Shown here one piece after another: positions 6,601 through 9,054 of a stretch of DNA of 9,054 nucleotides. Below the pieces are notes generated by a model that was not told where the DNA came from, did no database searches, and worked only from the letters and a program-made list of their open reading frames with translations. Location of the stretch: NCBI GenBank assembly GCA_003445095.1, contig DLVS01000081.1:1-9054 (forward strand), read 5' to 3'. A program made the translations under genes and the position numbers. Every line of letters begins with the position of its first letter. Position 1 is the stretch's first letter. This stretch comes from Verrucomicrobiales bacterium. Lineage in GTDB: Bacteria > Verrucomicrobiota > Verrucomicrobiia > Limisphaerales > UBA9464.

Positions 6601-7871
6601 ACATCTTCCCTCGAATTGAATCGTTGGGGCGCATTCGCCGCCGTCTCTTGCAGGAACGAGTCACCGGACGGAGGACCAAACAATAAGTCCACCGGCAGCA
6701 CATAGAGCGAAGCTTTCGGGGCCTTCCCCTTGAAGTTGGCGTTCGTCACTGAGCCTTGCGGGGGAGGATTATTGATCGTATCGGAATCGGTTCCGTCACT
6801 TGCGATAATCCCAGCTACGTGAGTTCCGTGTCCGTTAGGATCCAAGAGAACCTGAGGCTCACTGGGCAGGGTGAATACCCGTCCCTCAAGTTGGGGCTGG
6901 GTCGCGTCCACACCTGAATCGTTGACGTTGACCAGCACGCCGGAGCCATCGAGCTCTTCAAAGGAATTGGTATTTTCTGGAGTAGTCGTCGAGCCAAGTG
7001 AAAACGCCGTGATGTCGTTGGCAAATCGAACGCCGCGCTTAGGCTCGACTCGATGCACTGACGGCAATCCCGCCAACGGGATGAGCGAGTTCGCCGGTGC
7101 TTCCACAGTGAGCAATGTGCCAAATGGTCCCCGCTCGCGAAACACTTCGCGCACTCCGAGCGCCGTGAGTTCGGGAACGGTCGCCGGTGCCTCAGGCACC
7201 GTGAGAATGAGGCGCAAGCCGTCCGGCAGCGGCGCATCCGCCAGTGCCAAAGCCAGCAAACCCGGCGTCAGTTTGAAATACGGCTCCAGCGGCATGATAC
7301 CGGCGGTTTCCGGCGCCATCGCGAGTTGATCCGCCACGTCGGCCGACGCTTGAACGAGGAGCGCGTTGTTCGGCACATAGGACAACACCGTGGCGCCGGC
7401 CTGGTTCAACCGCTCACGAAATGCGGGAGTGATCGGTCCGCGAGCCTGGATGACATATGCCTCCGCGGGTTGCGACGACCTGAGCTTGGCGGGGATTGCG
7501 AGTGGTTCGCCACTCGCCGTGTCGATGAGCGCATTGCGCAACAAAATCGCGGAATCGCGGCGCAGGAGCTCGGCCACTGCGGCCGCCGTATTACGCAAGC
7601 GGTTCGTAACCTCACGGTCCTTGAAAGATGGCTCCTGACCGCGAGGAAGATCGGCGAGCGGCACCCATTTGGGCCTGCCCTTTACCGCGGTGGCCGAGGC
7701 CGGCGGCAAGGAAGTAACCAGCAGCGGTTGCTGCGCCAAGCGAGTCGCCGTGTTACTCTGGGTATCGACACCCCAGCGCAATAGTCCTCTGTCATGGACC
7801 CGCCAACCGAGAAAGGCAAAGACGACTGCGAAAACCACCAACGCTAGCTTGTCGCGACGGGAAAAACGCAT
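651..7871 (-). CDS. giant exported S8 subtilase with P-domains, LamG, DUF642-like and PPC-like modules
   Basis: A 2406-residue serine protease of roughly 250 kDa, predicted to act at or outside the cell surface. Residues 1-23 have a basic start then a hydrophobic stretch (about 9-23), fitting a signal peptide or anchor; no clear AxA cleavage site is seen. Residues 135-285 look like two propeptide modules. The catalytic domain (about 308-702) is intact: Asp318 in VNDSGVD, His348 in NGHGTHVAG, oxyanion Asn473 in SAGN, Ser633 in GTSMSAP, plus GRFKPDVVAPG at 576-586. A beta domain at 712-862 (LAWTDPPG, LVNDLDLIV) points to the KP-43-like branch. Further modules: PPC-like 889-1041, P-domain 1066-1194, PPC-like 1200-1304, split P-domain 1312-1390 plus 1806-1851 enclosing LamG halves and a DUF642-like domain, four PPC-like repeats 1858-2322, and a C-terminal module 2326-2406. 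No PEP-CTERM, LPXTG or Por-type sorting tail is seen. An in-frame TGA lies 18 bases upstream, so this ATG is the first start. There is no Shine-Dalgarno sequence, suggesting coupling to the upstream gene. Substrate unknown; matrix proteins or glycoproteins are guesses. Confidence 0.95.
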   Translation of the reverse strand: MRFSRRDKLALVVFAVVFAFLGWRVHDRGLLRWGVDTQSNTATRLAQQPLLVTSLPPASATAVKGRPKWVPLADLPRGQEPSFKDREVTNRLRNTAAAVAELLRRDSAILLRNALIDTASGEPLAIPAKLRSSQPAEAYVIQARGPITPAFRERLNQAGATVLSYVPNNALLVQASADVADQLAMAPETAGIMPLEPYFKLTPGLLALALADAPLPDGLRLILTVPEAPATVPELTALGVREVFRERGPFGTLLTVEAPANSLIPLAGLPSVHRVEPKRGVRFANDITAFSLGSTTTPENTNSFEELDGSGVLVNVNDSGVDATQPQLEGRVFTLPSEPQVLLDPNGHGTHVAGIIASDGTDSDTINNPPPQGSVTNANFKGKAPKASLYVLPVDLLFGPPSGDSFLQETAANAPQRFNSREDVLISNNSWGYIGLDEFEYTSHSASYDAAVRDSLPRTPGDQPILYVFSAGNAGFGGNNGGGGAPDTISSPGNAKNVVTVGALESRRDLTNAVVLGTNQEPVQIGAIVIKPGWETNPGPYITNRLLLPFTDSESQVAFYSSRGNVGIGIEGPVGRFKPDVVAPGSFIASTRSLQWEPPPLPPPDDPSFPGAVLFDEANAQLLPWYRYELGTSMSAPAISGLLAQLQQYFEQKANQFPSAAAYKGLLINSARETSESYLPNQDQVINYAGWGKPNLRRALGRGFKGKLPDNSEVDVIGLDSSSGITTGQSLDVSLNITLTNALDYPLRLVLAWTDPPGDPLVGPKLVNDLDLIVSNTVTGEIFWGNDFALQTPYSRAHNTNEVKTNGYPNLDRINNVERIVLPAPLSSNYVITVVGSRVNVNSRRDAPSAIVQDFALLFSSDIGETNTDSVGVLDFPTDLNPIALAFERPPVLVITNGFALLNQRVGANSPLLGGTNGQLKQWQFYTFTNSPIAVTNLNVLTTNGTPLVTTNGSNVAFITFPFGNLSRGRTNGPDVDLYVSRLPGLTNLNPAVIASARKSTSRGGNELVYFTGEAVSDDNIFYVGVKSEDHQAGEYGFVGISTDQPLTFTDENGNLRPLTIPLLQPIPDGSPADPGVGLYLAVSIASEEIRSVIPSVTLRHQNFPDLLDQLAFRGRNVVLQNHTQLLGQDHGTNLTVVYDDTGSGLPGAIPSDGPGSLIDFLGESSQGAWFLSTVDNAMGNVGSIDNFSLSILPNDLGDDFVLRCVRGGFIGLEVINVPPEASRLTITITNIDPAVPLEVFINRDRLPDILDPANNDKYAQIPASGGSVSLGIRDVPPLEAGRYFVAVYNPNSVLVCYRIRARLERNLDESFTKTFTSDQLGPIPDAARRFSTIQVDDPRRVTAMDVGLRIDHPRVSDLVLRLENPRGYSAVLFEDRGETVGTNLGTTVITTNLTYQHVALSFDPGTSRADLYINGALVAERLMPLGFIPATSNQFYFAQDPSDWELNQGIKIDDFGLWRRALRPDQIRDIYLRGLDGEPKHPTDRNAGLMALWPFNGNGAEIIGNNNASLTWLWQPVPGAFPNELAVYFPSLAYGIVTNRNVLPIGTGFTMEGWISVPAPATNAVVAGWWNEGTAEAEAQFGPALVTGGAAGNGSVTAIMTDVGGQRIAFSTPAGALFVGRPVTNTLFATFSDNTNRANELIKFVPPPFSGQLEEGKVLSVDDFERVEARAYDPGTTFQGWEVFSNLVAVIEDSALAYQGSKFLALSNGVARRTFNAAVGDRYAINFAARLAPGETNVFTPVVLVDGVAVAPPLILSESDWNTNFTVEVRATKPTVVIEFSGVGTPAGSPGMLLDDVTYIQTKGTVSYFSEEPTRPLLGAGLGTWSLELNDTRTPFVGDLLAWQLTLTFAPTSAPAIRLTNGVPFITNAIGASPQYFYIDIPLEATTTTNLLQSVTGGPLALWYNPIGIPGEGALPEDFPLILPTVGNFVMARPINTNVPPILIPGQRYYLSVVNLDPAQSNLFAIEVDLGIKITPLTNAVPVAATNLNTGMLDYYSFQVSTNALGVTFVVTNLSDNVQLVARKGPQLPTRTQFDYASTNPGVVPEVIFIDQSSQPVPLSPGTWYLGVYSASTNLSPPIPITYTIEATEVLGLVTSLTNGVPFNGTITNSTGIAYFYLDIDQDPLVATFAVSNLTANANLYLRRGLPLPSTNSFDFASTNAGSSDEEIIVAPGSQPIPLTMGRWYLAVVAVDPLPVNFTVFASYVPNTVTIIQLEDSVPFPYFDAPPTNSQFFSFHVNPGVNAVLFEIYGLTGDADLLASYAILPPYASTNNLYSAPRTGNLSERIALRSNTVTNLSGTWYLQVAVTSTNAIDFTVRAATQQDGLLLSGEPLAATYIPGDPPTLQFDAVPGEVYATECAFDLSTDPILWITVDVAPAAGETAIVTLPPLGPTDTQRYYRVTQLPQ
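906..2300 (-). repeat. four tandem PPC-like repeats of about 115 residues (residues about 1858-2322)
   Basis: Four diverged units lie at about 1858-1971, 1974-2090, 1995-independent register 2095-2206 and 2210-2322. Each starts with LTNGVPF or a relative (LTNAVPV, LEDSVPF), continues with a strand like YFYIDI, YYSFQV, YFYLDI or FFSFHV, and closes with a tryptophan/tyrosine strand: QRYYLSVV, GTWYLGVY, GRWYLAVV or GTWYLQVA. Units 2 and 3 also share FDYASTN/FDFASTN and SQPVPL/SQPIPL. At DNA level only short blocks remain identical, for example a 12-base block at 1390-1401 and 1750-1761, so this is old protein duplication rather than a recent DNA repeat. PPC domains are common C-terminal beta-sandwiches of secreted proteases. 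Units 2 and 3 look the most alike. Confidence 0.75.
2319..3938 (-). other. P-domain split by a large insertion (residues about 1312-1851)
   Basis: The first half of a proprotein-convertase P-domain lies at 1312-1390: IPDAARRFSTIQV, the hallmark IDHPRVSDLVLRLENPRG, then AVLFEDRGE. The expected second half (FSEEPTRPLLGAGLGTWSLE, then a DLLAWQLTLTF strand) appears only at 1806-1851. About 415 residues lie between: the LamG-like part, a conserved-looking linker (about 1627-1659, FSDNTN, IKFVPPPF), and a DUF642-like beta-sandwich at about 1660-1805 (DDFE, GWEVFSN, GSKFLALSNG, RRTF, DRYAINFAARLAP). P-domains often stabilise subtilases or bind partners. The uninterrupted P-domain at 1066-1194 serves as an internal reference. 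Confidence 0.65.
3000..3701 (-). other. LamG-like lectin domain with halves in reversed order (residues about 1391-1624)
   Basis: The segment at 1394-1475 carries what normally ends a LamG domain: YQHVALSFD, DLYINGALVAE, IDDFGLWRRALRPDQI and DIYLRG. After a short linker (LDGEPKHPTDRN) the segment at 1489-1620 carries what normally begins one: GLMALWPFNGNG, GFTMEGWI, then SVTAIMTDVGGQRIAF. Joined in the opposite order the two parts would make one complete LamG/concanavalin-like jelly roll, with the break just before the HVALSFD strand. LamG domains usually bind glycans or proteins. The motifs are seen directly; the permutation is inferred. Confidence 0.65.
4290..4676 (-). other. first, uninterrupted P-domain (residues about 1066-1194)
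   Basis: The segment shows the P-domain order of motifs: IPDGSPADPGVGLYLAVSI at the start, then SVIPSVTLRHQNFPDLLDQL in place of the usual HPxxxDL strand, YDDTG, LIDFLGESSQGAWFLSTVD, and the closing GSIDNFSLSI. The segment is about 129 residues long, normal for the family. It sits between two PPC-like modules. In the second P-domain the corresponding N- and C-terminal halves lie about 415 residues apart. Confidence 0.75.
5766..6950 (-). other. subtilisin-like catalytic domain (residues about 308-702)
   Basis: All elements of an active S8 peptidase are present in the usual order: Asp318 (NDSGVD), His348 (HGTHVAG), NNSWG at 428-432, oxyanion-hole Asn473 (SAGN), SSRG at 561-564, KPDVVAPG at 578-585, and nucleophile Ser633 (GTSMSAP; codon at 5973-5975). 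Two loops stand out: a glycine- and asparagine-rich stretch after Asn473 (about 475-484) and a proline-rich insertion at 597-610 before Ser633. No catalytic residue is missing, so activity is expected. Confidence 0.93.
7017..7469 (-). other. two tandem propeptide-like modules of the subtilase (residues about 135-285)
   Basis: Two segments share one pattern: a beta-strand, a helix ending in a Gly-containing turn, a strand, and a helix ending in a V/I-x-P-like motif. The first (about 137-200) has AYVIQARGP, then a helix, SYVPNNALLVQ and GIMPLEPYFKL. The second (about 217-282) has LRLILTVP, GPFGTLLTVEAP and HRVEPKRGVRF. The first is typical of the pro-regions ahead of KP-43-like subtilases, which fold and inhibit the enzyme and are then cut off. 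Cleavage would be expected between about 285 and 308, just before the catalytic domain. The domain assignment is by pattern only. Confidence 0.6.
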
Positions 7872-7886
7872 GGGAAAGCAATAAAA

Positions 7887-9054
7887 TCACGGATTCGAGA
7901 GGATGACCCGTTGATCCTCAATCACCGGCTGTAAACGCCGCGGGTCACCATCCAGCCGGAGCACCGTCTTGGTCACGTACTCACCCGTGATGGCGTAGTT
8001 AGTAGTGATGCCGTAGAGCGGGCCGGGGCGAAGATTCACGGCGTTTGGGGCCGGTTTGAGAGTTTGCCCATAAGCATAAATTACGAACCTCGGCTCGTCC
8101 GCCCGCATCAGCGAAAGGACCTGCTGCGGCAAACGCTCCAAGACTTCATCGCTCACGTTGCGAATCGCGGACCAATTCACGTCGGTCCGAATAAATGGTG
8201 CGCGATCAGAAAGGGTGGGCACCTGCAAAATGGAGCCAAGATTCGGGAAAACTCCATTCGGATTTATCAAAACCCCGCTGGAATTGGTCGCGCCCATCAT
8301 GGCAATCAGCCCCGGCACTAGGCGTCCTTGTCGGTCCGTATACCCAGTCAACACTTCCAATACCTCGGGCGAGCTGGGTTCCAAAAACACCAATTGTGGG
8401 TCGTCTACATTCACCGTATTCCGTAACAGCGGCACGGATGACAAGAGCGCTGACCAGGCGGAATAACCCGCCTGATTGACACCTAATTGACCCCGGGCAG
8501 CGTTGTCATTGTATGCCGTAGTAAACAAATCCATCAGCTTCCAATCATTCGTCGGATTCGTCCGGCGATTCCCAGCCCAACCCGCCCACGTTAGCGGCGC
8601 CCCAGATAACCGGGTCATCAGGGAAGGCTCCCCCGGATTCAACTCAGGCGCGGGAGGAGATTTCAGGTAAATCGTCTGCCACGGCGTGCCACGATGGACT
8701 CGTCCCAATTCCCCGATGCTGCCGAACCGGAATTGACTATTCGTGCCGGTAGGGAAATTCCAATCGTCGGGAGAACGGATCAAGGGATCCTTAAAGCCGT
8801 AGTCGAACGCCCGACTGTCCCGATCGTCGACTCCTACGGCGACTCCCGTGTAATTGGGATTGGCGCCCCAAGGCGCGTATAGGTTGATATACTTAGACGA
8901 TCGACCGATGTCGAAACCGACGAAATTGGTCGCTAATTGAATCCCGCCGAAGTCCGCGCCCGAAACCAGCCCGAAAAATTCATGTGGTATCTCCGTGTAA
9001 CCCGCCTCCGTGAGGAAAAAGTAGCCTGGACCAAGATCATCGCGCGTGTAGTGA
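7887..9054 (-). CDS. large verrucomicrobial surface/pseudopilin-cassette-like protein, C-terminal part (5' end outside window)
   Basis: The frame is open from the right edge (first full codon at 9051-9053) to TGA at 7887-7889, showing 388 residues with no start codon needed; the true start lies beyond base 9054. The TTG at 8781-8783 is internal, because the upstream 90 codons are open and similar in style. Recognisable stretches are SIGELGRVHRGTPWQTIYL, NDWKLMDLFTTAYNDNAARG and, near the C-terminus, RFVIYAYGQTLKPAP followed by YAITGEYVTKTVLRL. I associate these with large verrucomicrobial proteins such as the Verru_Chthon cassette protein A type, which sit beside prepilin-like genes. That match is from memory and uncertain. 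No enzyme motif, membrane segment or cysteine-rich region is seen in this part. It lies 15 bases upstream of the giant protease gene in the same direction, so cotranscription is likely. Confidence 0.8.
   Translation of the reverse strand, partial: HYTRDDLGPGYFFLTEAGYTEIPHEFFGLVSGADFGGIQLATNFVGFDIGRSSKYINLYAPWGANPNYTGVAVGVDDRDSRAFDYGFKDPLIRSPDDWNFPTGTNSQFRFGSIGELGRVHRGTPWQTIYLKSPPAPELNPGEPSLMTRLSGAPLTWAGWAGNRRTNPTNDWKLMDLFTTAYNDNAARGQLGVNQAGYSAWSALLSSVPLLRNTVNVDDPQLVFLEPSSPEVLEVLTGYTDRQGRLVPGLIAMMGATNSSGVLINPNGVFPNLGSILQVPTLSDRAPFIRTDVNWSAIRNVSDEVLERLPQQVLSLMRADEPRFVIYAYGQTLKPAPNAVNLRPGPLYGITTNYAITGEYVTKTVLRLDGDPRRLQPVIEDQRVILSNP

Noticed and set aside
92..7871. Functional link between YajQ (cyclic di-GMP) and the surface protease
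   Set aside because: The genes converge and have separate promoters; nothing in the sequence beyond adjacency ties them together.
7872..7889. The two minus-strand genes being one gene broken by a TGA mutation
   Set aside because: They share a frame, but the protease begins with its own signal/anchor segment and the upstream protein ends with a complete-looking tail. Sharing a frame has a one-in-three chance.
8781..8783. TTG as the start of the right-hand gene
   Set aside because: The frame stays open for 90 more codons to the window edge with the same protein style, and family-like motifs begin soon after this TTG, so it is internal.

Overview
The window most likely comes from a bacterium of the Verrucomicrobiota, from the Pedosphaera/Limisphaera side of the phylum. 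The evidence is a giant exported protein packed with Thr-Asn linkers that combines subtilase, P-domain, LamG and PPC modules and ends in a '...RYYRV...' tail. A neighbouring gene also carries motifs I associate with large verrucomicrobial surface/pseudopilin-cassette proteins. This assignment rests on protein style, not on a phylogenetic marker.

Layout, left to right. Bases 1-91 are a short leader with at most a weak sigma70-like promoter. Bases 92-577 (+) encode a complete YajQ/DUF520 protein. Bases 578-650 are the gap between converging genes. An 8-bp-stem inverted repeat at 646-667 starts in this gap and runs over the stop codon of the next gene. Bases 651-7871 (-) are one uninterrupted 2406-codon gene for a giant exported S8 serine protease. 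Bases 7887-9054 (-) are the 3' part (388 codons visible) of a second large gene that runs off the right edge.

The two minus-strand genes are 15 bases apart and read the same way, so they are very probably cotranscribed, with the partial gene first. Their promoter lies outside the window. yajQ is transcribed towards them and is functionally separate housekeeping or signalling DNA.

The giant protein reads, N to C: membrane anchor or signal segment (about 9-23); two propeptide-like modules (about 135-285); subtilisin domain with Asp318, His348, Asn473 and Ser633; KP-43-like beta domain (about 712-862); PPC-like module (about 889-1041); first P-domain (about 1066-1194); PPC-like module with a Cys pair (about 1200-1304); a second P-domain split into halves at about 1312-1390 and 1806-1851; and between those halves a LamG-like lectin domain whose C-terminal half comes before its N-terminal half, plus a DUF642-like beta-sandwich. 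It ends with four PPC-like repeats (about 1858-2322) and a C-terminal beta module.

The main novelty candidate is this split P-domain holding an apparently circularly permuted LamG domain. Second is the pairing of a giant subtilase with a gene resembling the large protein of a verrucomicrobial pseudopilin cassette. I see no RNA genes, CRISPR arrays, insertion sequences or phage genes.
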